Shown here: positions 1-7,707 of the stretch, one piece after another
How the letters are laid out: each line of letters begins with the position of its first letter
Position numbering within the stretch: the first letter of the stretch is position 1
Assembly (NCBI RefSeq): GCF_000169335.1
Contig: NZ_AAXW01000016.1
Span: 36,508-100,507 of the forward strand
Source of the DNA: Crocosphaera chwakensis CCY0110
GTDB lineage: Bacteria; Cyanobacteriota; Cyanobacteriia; Cyanobacteriales; Microcystaceae
Direction: 5' to 3'
DNA: 64,000 bases
The notes under the pieces: generated by a model
What the model was told of the DNA's origin: nothing
The model's input: only the letters and a program-made list of their open reading frames with translations
Databases searched by the model: none
Program-made: the position numbers and the translations under genes

Positions 1-260
1 TAAGGAGCAGCATTCGGATTAGACAAAGAAACATCTAAACGGGAATCATACCATTGTAATCCTAAATAAAAATCAATATAAACCGTTTGGTCTATCTCAT
101 TAATTTTGACCAAATCTAATGTATAAATTCCTACTAATATTTGGGTTATATCTGACTCATTACCAGGTCTAGAAATGGCTTGATCATGGGGAATATACCA
201 ATGTTTTTGACTATTCTGGGTAACAGCTATTTGTATGTTTGGGGGCGGTTTAATTGTCAT
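1..260 (-). CDS. Pentameric ligand-gated ion channel homologue, N-terminal part (runs off window)
   Basis: The gene starts at the ATG read on the minus strand from 260 and runs off the window start, leaving about 86 residues with no stop codon. Residues of about 43-70 read VGIYTLDLVKINEIDQT followed by a DFYLGLQWYDSRL stretch. This is the first beta-strand region of the extracellular domain of Cys-loop/GLIC-type channels, where a pattern like 'vgiyl.di..ide..qtf..dfyl.l.W.D.RL' is typical. There is no signal peptide at this start, so either an upstream start or an unusual N terminus is possible. The family forms ligand-gated channels in the plasma membrane; the ligand cannot be told. The membrane helices lie outside the window, so the call rests on the N-terminal pattern alone. 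Confidence 0.62.
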   Translation of the reverse strand, partial: MTIKPPPNIQIAVTQNSQKHWYIPHDQAISRPGNESDITQILVGIYTLDLVKINEIDQTVYIDFYLGLQWYDSRLDVSLSNPNAAP

Positions 261-609
261 GAATTCTTGATATAGTTAACAACTTAGTATCAAAAGTTGC
301 TACTAAACACTTCTACTTCTAGGTTATATTATAAAGCCGAACCTTAATGAAAGCTAAAAATTTTAGATTAGTTTTTGACCTGGACTACTTCAAGTATTAA
401 GAACTGTTAAAAAACTAACCTTAGATCAAGGATCTAGTTTTGATCAAAAAAGTTTTGTAATGGATATGATAGAAAAAAATTAAAAAGAATTCTAATTAAA
501 AAAGTTGGCTAAATTTTCTAACGTCAACAAATGTTTATCATACTTATATATTGACTGAATTTGGAGAATTGTAAGGTGGGCATTGCCCACCCTACAAATG
601 TTGATTCTG
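261..609. other. Intergenic stretch, AT-rich
   Basis: This is the gap between the channel-like gene and the 3' end of der. I see no convincing ORF in it. The only clear structure is a GTGGGC palindrome close to the der stop codon, listed separately. Confidence 0.5.
571..595. repeat. Short GTGGGC palindromic repeat, copy 1
   Basis: GTAAGGTGGGC, then ATT, then GCCCACCCTAC: two 11-nt arms with one mismatch. It lies 15 nt past the 3' end of der on that gene's strand, so it could act as a transcript end hairpin. A related palindrome lies at 14081-14102, which argues for a dispersed repeat. Confidence 0.7.
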
Positions 610-1968
610 CTAAACTTTGGTTGCTCTATTTAAACTGGGTTCAATATCTCGCATTTTCTTGCCTCTCCATAACAAACGAATAGGTGTCCCAGGAAAACCA
701 ATTTGTTCTCGAAATTGTCGCTCAATATAGCGTTTATAATTATCGTTAAATCGCTTAGGATCATTGACGAATAAAGTAATTGTTGGCGGTTGACTCGATA
801 CCTGGGTTCCGTAATAAATTCTCCCTTGTTTTCCTTGTCTACTGGTTGGAGGTGAATGCCATTTAACGGCTTCTTCTAACACTTCGTTGACAACAGATGT
901 ATTCACCCTGCGACGATGTTCTTCTACTGCTAAATCTACTAATTCAAAGATATTTTCCACTCGTTTTCCTGACATGGCACTGACAAAAATAATATCAGCC
1001 CATTCCATAAAATAAAGTCGATCCATTACCCTTTGTTTATACTCATAAATGGTGTAAGAATCCTTTTCTACTGCATCCCATTTATTAACTACAATAATAG
1101 CTGCCCTTCCTTCATCAATAATGCGATCTGCTAACTTGATATCTTGGTCTGTCACTCCATCAATAGCATCAATAACTAATAAGACAACATCCGCGCGACG
1201 AATGGCTTTAAAGGCTCGATTAATACTAAAAAATTCTGCCCCATAGTTAACATTTTTTTTGCGACGAATGCCGGCTGTATCGATTAAACGATAGGTGTTT
1301 TCTCCTCGTTCGACTACCGTATCAATAGTATCTCTAGTTGTCCCAGAAATAGGACTAACAATGGCTCTTTGTTCCCCTAAGAACGCATTCAATAAACTGG
1401 ATTTTCCTACATTAGGACGACCGATAATTGAAACATTAATTTCTTCTCTATCGGGAAGTTCATCAGGAGAGGGTAAATAGGTAATTAATTCATCGAGTAA
1501 TTCCCCAGTTCCACTACCGTGAATGCCAGAAATGGGATAAGGTTCCCCTAGTCCTAATTCCCAAAATTCGGCCGCTTGCATTAATCCTTGTTCAGGTGAT
1601 TCACATTTATTCACCGCTAATAACACAGGAACTTGTTGTCGTCTTAACCAGTCTGAAATTTCACGATCGCCTGCTGTAGGTCCAAGTTGTCCATCTACTA
1701 CGAAAATAGCTGCGCTGGCCTCAGTTAATGCTGCCATAGCTTGTTCTCGGATCAAGGGTAAAAATTCTGTATCATCGTCAAAAACTAGCCCTCCTGTGTC
1801 CACCACTTGAAAATCGCGATCACGCCAAAACGCTGGTCGATATGTGCGATCGCGCGTAATCCCCGGCTGATCGTGTACGATCGCTTGTCTATCTTTGGCT
1901 AAACGGTTAACCAAGGTTGATTTGCCCACATTGGGCCGTCCAATAATTGCAACAATAGGTAATGCCAT
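610..1968 (-). CDS. der: Ribosome biogenesis GTPase Der (EngA)
   Basis: This 452-aa protein has two tandem Era-type GTPase domains, the hallmark of Der, which helps assemble the 50S ribosomal subunit. The first P-loop (GRPNVGKSTLVN) is near residue 11 and the second (GRPNVGKSSLLN) near residue 182. Each is followed by DTGG or DTAG (G3) and NKCE or NKWD (G4). The last 110 or so residues form the KH-like RNA-binding domain ending in a basic tail. Length is typical of the family. It starts with ATG and stands alone on the minus strand with no close operon partner. Confidence 0.97.
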   Translation of the reverse strand: MALPIVAIIGRPNVGKSTLVNRLAKDRQAIVHDQPGITRDRTYRPAFWRDRDFQVVDTGGLVFDDDTEFLPLIREQAMAALTEASAAIFVVDGQLGPTAGDREISDWLRRQQVPVLLAVNKCESPEQGLMQAAEFWELGLGEPYPISGIHGSGTGELLDELITYLPSPDELPDREEINVSIIGRPNVGKSSLLNAFLGEQRAIVSPISGTTRDTIDTVVERGENTYRLIDTAGIRRKKNVNYGAEFFSINRAFKAIRRADVVLLVIDAIDGVTDQDIKLADRIIDEGRAAIIVVNKWDAVEKDSYTIYEYKQRVMDRLYFMEWADIIFVSAMSGKRVENIFELVDLAVEEHRRRVNTSVVNEVLEEAVKWHSPPTSRQGKQGRIYYGTQVSSQPPTITLFVNDPKRFNDNYKRYIERQFREQIGFPGTPIRLLWRGKKMRDIEPSLNRATKV

Positions 1969-2263
1969 AATAGTTAATCTAAGATATCAGTTTGTAGAGA
2001 TAATAATTTTGCTCGATCTTTTATCATAACGATTTTTTTGGGTAATGAGTTCAACGAACCCTGACATTATTTTTTATTTTCATCTCCTAACCTTTCTATG
2101 TCTACAGGCATAGTTATTTTCACGATCCCAAACAAAATATTAAGTTTTATAGACAAAACATCATTTTGTAGCAAATGTTACAGAATTTTATGTTATAAAT
2201 AATAATGAGGGTGAAACAAACCACAATAAAAAAACACCATAAACAATCGGAGTCTAAAAAATT

Positions 2264-2461
2264 ATGTCTACTCAACAACAAGCAAGAGCCTTAATGATGC
2301 GTCATCACCAAATGGTCAAAAACCGTCAACAATCGATGTTAGGGCGGGCAGCCTCTGAAATTGGCGTAGATGTGGAAACAGATTATTGGACAACTATTCA
2401 AGGTAAACCTTGTTCTGGTTTTCGTAGTTCTTATGATCGCTCGAACGCTGCGATGAGTTAA
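2264..2461 (+). CDS. Conserved small hypothetical protein (65 aa)
   Basis: A 65-aa soluble protein with no signal peptide or membrane segment. The first half is rich in Gln, Met, His and Arg (many QQ, HH and RQ) and the second has a WTTIQGKPCSGFRSSYDR stretch. I do not recognise a named family, although the length and a hairpin-plus-T-run just downstream suggest a real, separately transcribed gene. It has no close partner: der diverges 295 nt upstream and the next gene starts 294 nt downstream. Confidence 0.7.
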   Translation: MSTQQQARALMMRHHQMVKNRQQSMLGRAASEIGVDVETDYWTTIQGKPCSGFRSSYDRSNAAMS

Positions 2462-2512
2462 TAATGGTTAATGCTTTTTAATTGTAACAAGTTAAATAGA
2501 TTGCACGACGAA

Positions 2513-2556
2513 AGGGTGTTCTTCAGAAGAAGGGCCCCTTATTTTAAGGCTGAAAA
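2513..2556 (+). terminator. Likely rho-independent terminator after the 65-aa gene
   Basis: A hairpin built on GGGTGTTCTTC and GAAGGGCCCC (AGAA loop, with wobble pairs and one mismatch) is followed by a T-rich run. It lies about 50 nt past the stop codon at 2461. Confidence 0.5.
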
Positions 2557-2755
2557 TATTTATAGTGCTATTGAAAAAATTAAGGGAAAAATATTTTTAC
2601 CCACATAATTAGGTGATCGTAAATAAACATATAATTCTGATCATTTTACTTACCTTCATAAAAAGTTACTTTTACAGATTTATTTTGTCAGAAAGATTAT
2701 GTTTTCCAACTAAAGTTATTTGATAAAATATAAATAAGGAATTAAGGAGGATATA

Positions 2756-3184
2756 ATGATGTTATTAACTCTAAAAGCTAAAGGAGCAATGATAGCTTCT
2801 TTAGTAGTTGGTATTTCCTTAACCTGTTCATCTATCGCTACTGCAAAAGAAGGGCCTTGTCTAGGAATTTCAGACTATGATCCTCAACCTTACTATGAAT
2901 TAACCATTAATCCCTTTCCAAGAAACCAATTGCCTTCAGAATATAGTGTTGGTGGTTATTTAGATCAAGGTTTAGTGAGAACATGGAATGCGAATTCAAA
3001 TGTTAATTTACGTCAACAACCCAATACTAATAATAGTAAAGTCTTAAAAACCATTCCTGATCAAAGTTTCATACCACTCTATGGGGGATTTTACTCTGAA
3101 GATAATTATTGGTGGTGGTTTACAGAATACCAAGGTAATAGAGGGTGGATTCGGTCAGATTATGTCTGCGGTGATCCCCAATAA
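2756..3184 (+). CDS. Secreted SH3-like domain protein
   Basis: A 142-aa protein. The first 30 or so residues are a signal peptide (hydrophobic IASLVVGISLTCSSI, then ATAKE). From about residue 80 a bacterial SH3 domain follows: VNLRQQPN, then KVLKTIPD, a WWWF strand and GWIRSDYVCG, the usual order for SH3b modules that bind peptidoglycan or peptides. A strong ribosome site AAGGAGG lies 5 nt upstream of two consecutive ATGs, which fixes the start. It is monocistronic, with a hairpin terminator downstream. Its ligand is unknown. Confidence 0.8.
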   Translation: MMLLTLKAKGAMIASLVVGISLTCSSIATAKEGPCLGISDYDPQPYYELTINPFPRNQLPSEYSVGGYLDQGLVRTWNANSNVNLRQQPNTNNSKVLKTIPDQSFIPLYGGFYSEDNYWWWFTEYQGNRGWIRSDYVCGDPQ

Positions 3185-3205
3185 AAACTAATAATAACGT
3201 AACTG

Positions 3206-3245
3206 CAAGAAGAAAGTATATTAAAGTTGGTCTTTCTTCTTGTTT
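3206..3245 (+). terminator. Rho-independent terminator after the SH3 gene
   Basis: The perfect 11-bp stem CAAGAAGAAAG / CTTTCTTCTTG has a 15-nt loop and is followed by TTT, 22 nt past the stop codon. Confidence 0.65.
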
Positions 3246-3398
3246 CCTATTGATTATACTTATTGACTCATTCGAGCTATCTGACATCTAACCCCTGTCT
3301 CAAAAAATTTAACTGATATTTTTTATCAGTATGACAACTGCTATCAATTTTTGCTATAAACATCAAAGAGTCAAAATCACAAGATAAATTATTTATTC

Positions 3399-4256
3399 AT
3401 GAGTCACGCATCTAACCTATCAGAAAAAATTGCTCGATTTTATGACACCTCAAGTAACTTGTGGGAACAAATATGGGGTGAACATATGCACCACGGTTAC
3501 TATGGCAGAGGTGGGAATTGCAAACTTAATCGTCGTCAAGCACAAATTGATTTAATCGAAGAACTGTTAAATTGGGCAAATATAAAAGACGTTACTAACT
3601 TAATTGATGTCGGTTGTGGGATCGGAGGAAGCACCCTCTATTTATCTGAAAAATTTAATGCCCAAGCAATAGGAATTACCCTATCTTCTGTACAGGCAAA
3701 TAGAGCGACAGAAAGAGCGACTCAGTTCAAATTAGAAGAAACAGTACAATTTCAGGTGGCTGATGCTCTAAATATGCCCTTTGCAGACAATAATTTTGAC
3801 TTGGTTTGGTCTCTTGAAAGTGGGGAACATATGCCAGATAAAAAGAAATTTTTTCAAGAATGTTATCGGGTATTAAAACCAGGTGGTACGTTTATTTGTG
3901 CTACTTGGTGTCATCGTCCTACTGATTCTTGGGCAGGAGAATTAACAGAAGATGAAAAACAACATTTAGCAGAAATTTATCGGGTTTATTGTTTACCTTA
4001 TGTCATATCTTTACCCGAATACGAAACCATTGCCTGTGACTGTGGCTTTAATCAGATTAAAGTAGATGATTGGTCAATGGAAGTCGCTCCTTTTTGGGAT
4101 ATTGTGATAGATTCAGCTTTCAATTTAGAGGCAATAATAGGTCTATTTAAAAGCGGTTGGCAAACTGTAGAAGGAGCGTTATCATTAGGCTTAATGAGTC
4201 GAGGTTATGAACGGGGTTTAATTCGGTTTGGTTTGATTTCTGGACAAAAATCATGA
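3399..4256 (+). CDS. SAM-dependent methyltransferase, gamma-tocopherol methyltransferase type
   Basis: A 285-aa class I methyltransferase. The SAM-binding motif I (LIDVGCGIGGSTLYLS) is at residues 68-83. Motif III and post-motif (ALNMPFADNNFDLVWSLESGEHMPDK) and the FFQECYRVLKPGGTFICATWC strand follow. The N-terminal FYDTSSNLWEQIWGEHMHHGYY segment is characteristic of plant and cyanobacterial tocopherol C-methyltransferases. Other quinol or sterol methyltransferases share the fold, so the substrate is an inference. Its stop codon overlaps the start of the NrtS-like gene (ATGA), implying co-translation. Confidence 0.75.
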   Translation: MSHASNLSEKIARFYDTSSNLWEQIWGEHMHHGYYGRGGNCKLNRRQAQIDLIEELLNWANIKDVTNLIDVGCGIGGSTLYLSEKFNAQAIGITLSSVQANRATERATQFKLEETVQFQVADALNMPFADNNFDLVWSLESGEHMPDKKKFFQECYRVLKPGGTFICATWCHRPTDSWAGELTEDEKQHLAEIYRVYCLPYVISLPEYETIACDCGFNQIKVDDWSMEVAPFWDIVIDSAFNLEAIIGLFKSGWQTVEGALSLGLMSRGYERGLIRFGLISGQKS

Positions 4257-4504
4257 GATTTTGGTTAGGTTTTTTTCAAGCATTATTTAATAAAAATTTG
4301 AGTAAAATGGCTATTAAAGTAGCTTTAGTCGTCGGTTCAATTTTCTTTACTATTATTCATGGTAAAGCCGTTATGCAAGGAAAAATGACCCAAGATTGCT
4401 GGATTTCTGGGCTACTAACTTATTGTGTTCCTTATATAGTTAATATTCAGGGCCAGTATGTCATGGGTCGTAGAAAACAAAAAAAGAAAATTTCCATCAA
4501 TTAA
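4253..4504 (+). CDS. NrtS-like nitrate/nitrite transporter subunit
   Basis: An 83-aa membrane protein with two predicted helices: KVALVVGSIFFTIIHG (about 22-38) and WISGLLTYCVPYIVNIQGQYV (about 50-70), then a basic tail. The HGKAVMQGKMT linker and LLTYCVPYIVNI helix match my memory of NrtS, the small two-helix nitrate/nitrite transport proteins known from marine cyanobacteria. It overlaps the upstream methyltransferase by 4 nt (ATGA). Its stop overlaps the stop of the convergent YiaA/B-like gene in a shared TTAA. Transport function is by family only. Confidence 0.65.
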   Translation: MRFWLGFFQALFNKNLSKMAIKVALVVGSIFFTIIHGKAVMQGKMTQDCWISGLLTYCVPYIVNIQGQYVMGRRKQKKKISIN

Positions 4505-4773
4505 TTATGTTCAGAAAGCAGCTTTTCTACCTTAGCTTCATCAACGCGAGAAACTAATTTACTTCTTTCATGTAAATCTCTTTGAGTTTTGGTTAAGCTA
4601 ATTGTAGAACCAACTGTAAAAGTTAATCCCATACCCATAAACGCTTTAATCCAACCATTAACAGGTAAATAAAGAATACCAACAGTTGTAATCGATACAG
4701 CTAAGATAAAAGATGCCCAAGTCTGAATCACCCAAGCTGCACTATGATCTTGAGTTAATTGATTTCTACTCAT
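4501..4773 (-). CDS. YiaA/YiaB two-helix domain membrane protein
   Basis: A 90-aa protein with two membrane helices: WVIQTWASFILAVSITTVGI (about 14-33) and WIKAFMGMGLTFTVGSTISL (about 41-60). A charged C-terminal tail with a TKTQRDLHE motif follows. This is the YiaA/B two-helix domain, whose role is unknown. It is convergent with the NrtS-like gene and shares its stop region, so the two transcripts must read through or end inside each other. Confidence 0.8.
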   Translation of the reverse strand: MSRNQLTQDHSAAWVIQTWASFILAVSITTVGILYLPVNGWIKAFMGMGLTFTVGSTISLTKTQRDLHERSKLVSRVDEAKVEKLLSEHN

Positions 4774-4898
4774 ATTGATTGTCTCTAGGTGTCAAGGAGG
4801 AACAAGATAAATTCTTGATACCATCGAGAATAATTGAAAAAACGAAAAACAATTTAAGCAAAGTGACAGTTTTCTAACTGGATATTGACTAACAGCCT

Positions 4899-5339
4899 TT
4901 AGAACAGCAAATCTTCTAGAAGATAAGGGCATTCTTTAGGTAAATCAACATCATACTCAGCCTTAACAATTTTTACTGCATCTTGATAGATTCCTTCAAA
5001 TTGGTGTGTAAGTTTAGGTTTCATGCTTGGGGCATATTTACGGGTCATATTAACTTTAAAAACCATGACCTCAGACTTCCATTTTCTATAACAGTCTTCT
5101 AAGGAAACGTAATCAATTTTTAGCTTGTGTTCGATTTGTCTAATTAACAAACTCACAACCGCATTGTATTCGCTACGTCCCAATGCTTCAATCTCCTCAA
5201 TAATATTATCCCAGTCTAATTTATCTAAATGCTTTAACCCTTGATTCGTATTGATTAACCTTCGTAAAGCATCAGCTTGTTCAATAGTCCATTGATAATA
5301 ATCTGTTTCGTAAGTATTAAGACACCCTGTTTGACCCAT
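4899..5339 (-). CDS. DUF29 family protein
   Basis: A 146-aa protein with the DUF29 pattern common in cyanobacteria. It has YETDYYQWTIEQADALR at the N terminus, WDNIIEEIEALGRSEYNAVVSL in the middle and a YRKWKSEVM segment later. Function is unknown. It starts with ATG 4 nt after the asparaginase stop codon, so it is the last gene of a three-gene operon. A broken relative lies at 56058-56222. Confidence 0.85.
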   Translation of the reverse strand: MGQTGCLNTYETDYYQWTIEQADALRRLINTNQGLKHLDKLDWDNIIEEIEALGRSEYNAVVSLLIRQIEHKLKIDYVSLEDCYRKWKSEVMVFKVNMTRKYAPSMKPKLTHQFEGIYQDAVKIVKAEYDVDLPKECPYLLEDLLF

Positions 5340-5343
5340 GATT

Positions 5344-6282
5344 TTAACAATATCCCATTAATTCATCTGTTTGCCATTCTAAAGTATCCCCAATGGTAGA
5401 ACCATCATGATAAGCAGCCAGTAAAATTTCGCTGGTTTTCCCCCAACTAATAACGCCATTATGGTCTAATGCGATCGCCCCTAAATCTCTGTTTCGTTTT
5501 TTGCTTTCTTCCATCGACTTCTGCATCGCTTCGGGTAAAGATAACCCATCTCCCACTCGAATCACCACCCGCGCAGCAAAACACTCATTAACGATATCTT
5601 CCCCTATCCCTGTGCAACTCACCCCTGCCTCTGCGGTAGCATAGTTACCAGCTGGCATAGCAGAATCACTCACTCGGCCAATTCTTTCTAACCCTTTTCC
5701 TCCGGTAGAGGTTCCGGCCGCAATTTTTCCCTGACTATCTAAAGCCACCACCCCGATGGTTCCCCGTCTTGCTTCAAAAGACTCTGGTTTTGCAATTAAA
5801 CGTCCCATTTTGCGCTGAAAATCATCTTTCCACTCTTCAATCCATTCTTTAGCCCGAAACTCCGTTAAAGGGTCATAAACAGGGATATTCAATTCTCTGG
5901 CTAATTCGGCAGACCCCATATCCGAGAGAATGCGATCGCTTTCATTTTGTAAATAGTTAGCTAAATCGATAGGATTTTTGACGCGGGAGATATTAATAAC
6001 ACCACTAAAGGTTTGACTCAACCCTTCCATCAAAGAGGCACTCATGCGAATTTGTCCATCAGATTGTAACACCGATCCAGTTCCTGCGTTGAAACCTGGC
6101 TCATTTTCGAGCAACTGACATCCCCTAACTACTGCATCTATGGATGGTTTCCCATCTTTTAATAATTGATACACTTCGGTAACAATTTTATGGAGGGTGG
6201 GACGCACTTTTTCTAAACCCCCTTTATCGTATAGGGAACTCGCACCTCCATGAATGATTAGTTTGGGTTGGGTTGTAGTCAT
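5344..6282 (-). CDS. Isoaspartyl peptidase/L-asparaginase (plant type)
   Basis: A 312-aa N-terminal-nucleophile hydrolase. The enzyme cleaves itself before a catalytic threonine; here the GTIGVVALD motif puts it at Thr175. The downstream ST-GG substrate loop (AAGTSTGGKGLERIGRVSDSAMPAGNYA region) is intact. The N-terminal HGGA motif (11-14) is also present. The mature enzyme removes isoaspartyl residues from damaged peptides and hydrolyses asparagine in the cytoplasm. Its ATG overlaps the stop of the DUF2256 gene, so the two are translationally coupled. Confidence 0.93.
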   Translation of the reverse strand: MTTTQPKLIIHGGASSLYDKGGLEKVRPTLHKIVTEVYQLLKDGKPSIDAVVRGCQLLENEPGFNAGTGSVLQSDGQIRMSASLMEGLSQTFSGVINISRVKNPIDLANYLQNESDRILSDMGSAELARELNIPVYDPLTEFRAKEWIEEWKDDFQRKMGRLIAKPESFEARRGTIGVVALDSQGKIAAGTSTGGKGLERIGRVSDSAMPAGNYATAEAGVSCTGIGEDIVNECFAARVVIRVGDGLSLPEAMQKSMEESKKRNRDLGAIALDHNGVISWGKTSEILLAAYHDGSTIGDTLEWQTDELMGYC

Positions 6283-6443
6283 GAATCTTTATCCTGTATT
6301 TGAGAGCGTCTTCTGCGACATCGTTCGGAGCAATATTTTACATCATCCCAGCATTTGTCCCATTTTTTTCGCCATGTGAAGGAAAGGCCACAAACAGGAC
6401 ATATTTTACTGGGTAAATCTGATTTTGAGCGTTGACGAGCCAT
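6279..6443 (-). CDS. DUF2256 small zinc-ribbon-like protein (54 aa)
   Basis: I translated this by hand; it is only 54 aa. It contains KICPVCGLSFTWRKKW and then YCSERCRRRR, giving a CxxC...CxxxC arrangement typical of DUF2256, a small cyanobacterial/proteobacterial family probably binding zinc. The start is ATG at 6443. The stop TGA at 6281-6279 overlaps the asparaginase start (ATGA arrangement), so it heads that operon. The basic C terminus could contact nucleic acid, which is speculative. Confidence 0.85.
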   Translation of the reverse strand: MARQRSKSDLPSKICPVCGLSFTWRKKWDKCWDDVKYCSERCRRRRSQIQDKDS

Positions 6444-6510
6444 TGATTCAGTTATCAGTTATTTGTCTTTGCTTTATTATAAGATTAAGACAATAATTAT
6501 TAATTGATTG

Positions 6511-6837
6511 ATGGTAACCACAACTTCTACTAAGTTATCAACTATTTTACTAGGATTTCGAGCTTTATCTGATCCGATTCGTTTACAGGTTTTGGAGTTA
6601 CTAAAAAGTAAAGAGTTATGTGTTTGTGATCTTTGTGAAAAACTTGATATTAGTCAATCTAAACTCTCTTTTCATCTGAAAAATTTGAAAGAAGCTAAAT
6701 TAGTGCGATCGCGTCAAGAAGGTCGTTGGATCTATTATCGTTTAAATTTATCTCAATTTGCCATACTAGAAGGCTATCTCTTTCAATATCAACAATTTCA
6801 AGACATTTTGTCTAAATCTTCTTGTCAAGAGTCTTAG
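6511..6837 (+). CDS. ArsR-family metal(loid)-responsive repressor
   Basis: A 108-aa winged-helix regulator. The ELCVCDLCEKL segment (about 35-45) is the alpha-3 metal(loid) site of ArsR/SmtB proteins, with three Cys residues. It is followed by the recognition helix SQSKLSFHLKNLKEAKLV and the wing RQEGRWIYYRLN. The CVCDLC spacing resembles arsenite sensors more than zinc sensors. I chose ATG 6511; a TTG lies one codon upstream. No ars transport gene is adjacent, so its target is unclear. It diverges from the DUF2256 operon, and the shared 67-nt gap is a plausible operator region. Confidence 0.88.
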   Translation: MVTTTSTKLSTILLGFRALSDPIRLQVLELLKSKELCVCDLCEKLDISQSKLSFHLKNLKEAKLVRSRQEGRWIYYRLNLSQFAILEGYLFQYQQFQDILSKSSCQES

Positions 6838-7051
6838 TTAATCGTCGTTGTGGACTCAAGATTTGTTACATTAAAGTCTAGATTTTACAAATGGTAATCA
6901 ATGACATATAAAAAAATAAGATAGACAAGTTAGCAACTTATTTCTAAGCTACTATAATGTTTGAAATAATTACTAATTTTATAAGCATGATAGCCAGAAA
7001 ATCATAATTCCTGTCAGTGTCTTATTTTTGTTTTCTAAAGGAGTTTTTACC

Positions 7052-7633
7052 ATGAAACAATTGGTATCTATGCTACTAACAAGTACCCTTGTAACTTTTC
7101 CAGGTATGGCTTTAGCTAATCCTATGTTATTGTCACAGCAAAATAAACAAGAGAATATTGAGCAAAAAATTCAAATTGCTTTTCCTGATTTTGTTGTTGT
7201 TTCTTTGAAATCTGGAAATATGACCACAGGAAACTTTATCGATTTGAATAACCGTAGTTTAATTATTAGCTATAAAGGTTATACCAGTGGTATTCCTTTA
7301 ACTGAAATTAAATCGATTGAGTTTAAAAATAAAGTATTGATTCCTGCTAATGAAACTGTAATTTGTCAACAAAGTAATGATCAATGTCGTCAAGTTAATT
7401 TTACTCAAAATCAAGAGCAAGAACCCACAATTGTTGAAAATATTCCAATGACTAACTTAAACTTATTTCAGGGAGCAAAAACAGCATTATTAACTATTCC
7501 TGATATTTCAGAAGAAGAAACAGACAATATTAATTATTTATCTAATAATAATATTAATATTATTAATTCTCTTGAAATAGACGAATCAGGAGAACTGATT
7601 ACCCTAACATTAATTCCAACTAAGCGTAAATAA
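7052..7633 (+). CDS. Secreted hypothetical protein (193 aa)
   Basis: The start is ATG 7052, with AAAGGAG at 7037-7043; an in-frame TTG further upstream is less likely. The N terminus is a signal peptide (KQLVSMLLTSTLVTFPGMALA). The mature part has a small beta-rich region (VVVSLKSGNMTTGNFIDLNNRSLIISYKG) followed by one Cys pair and an Asn-rich, acidic C-terminal half. I do not recognise the family. It is monocistronic between the arsR-like gene and the NFACT gene. Confidence 0.7.
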   Translation: MKQLVSMLLTSTLVTFPGMALANPMLLSQQNKQENIEQKIQIAFPDFVVVSLKSGNMTTGNFIDLNNRSLIISYKGYTSGIPLTEIKSIEFKNKVLIPANETVICQQSNDQCRQVNFTQNQEQEPTIVENIPMTNLNLFQGAKTALLTIPDISEEETDNINYLSNNNINIINSLEIDESGELITLTLIPTKRK

Positions 7634-7707
7634 AAAAGTAGAATACTTCTTTTCATTTCAGCAAAAATTTGCGAAAATAAAAGATAATAAGTTATCAATT
7701 ATCTCCT

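Noticed and set aside
6511..6837. Complete arsenic resistance operon
   Set aside because: Only the ArsR-type regulator is present; no arsB, acr3 or arsC gene is adjacent.
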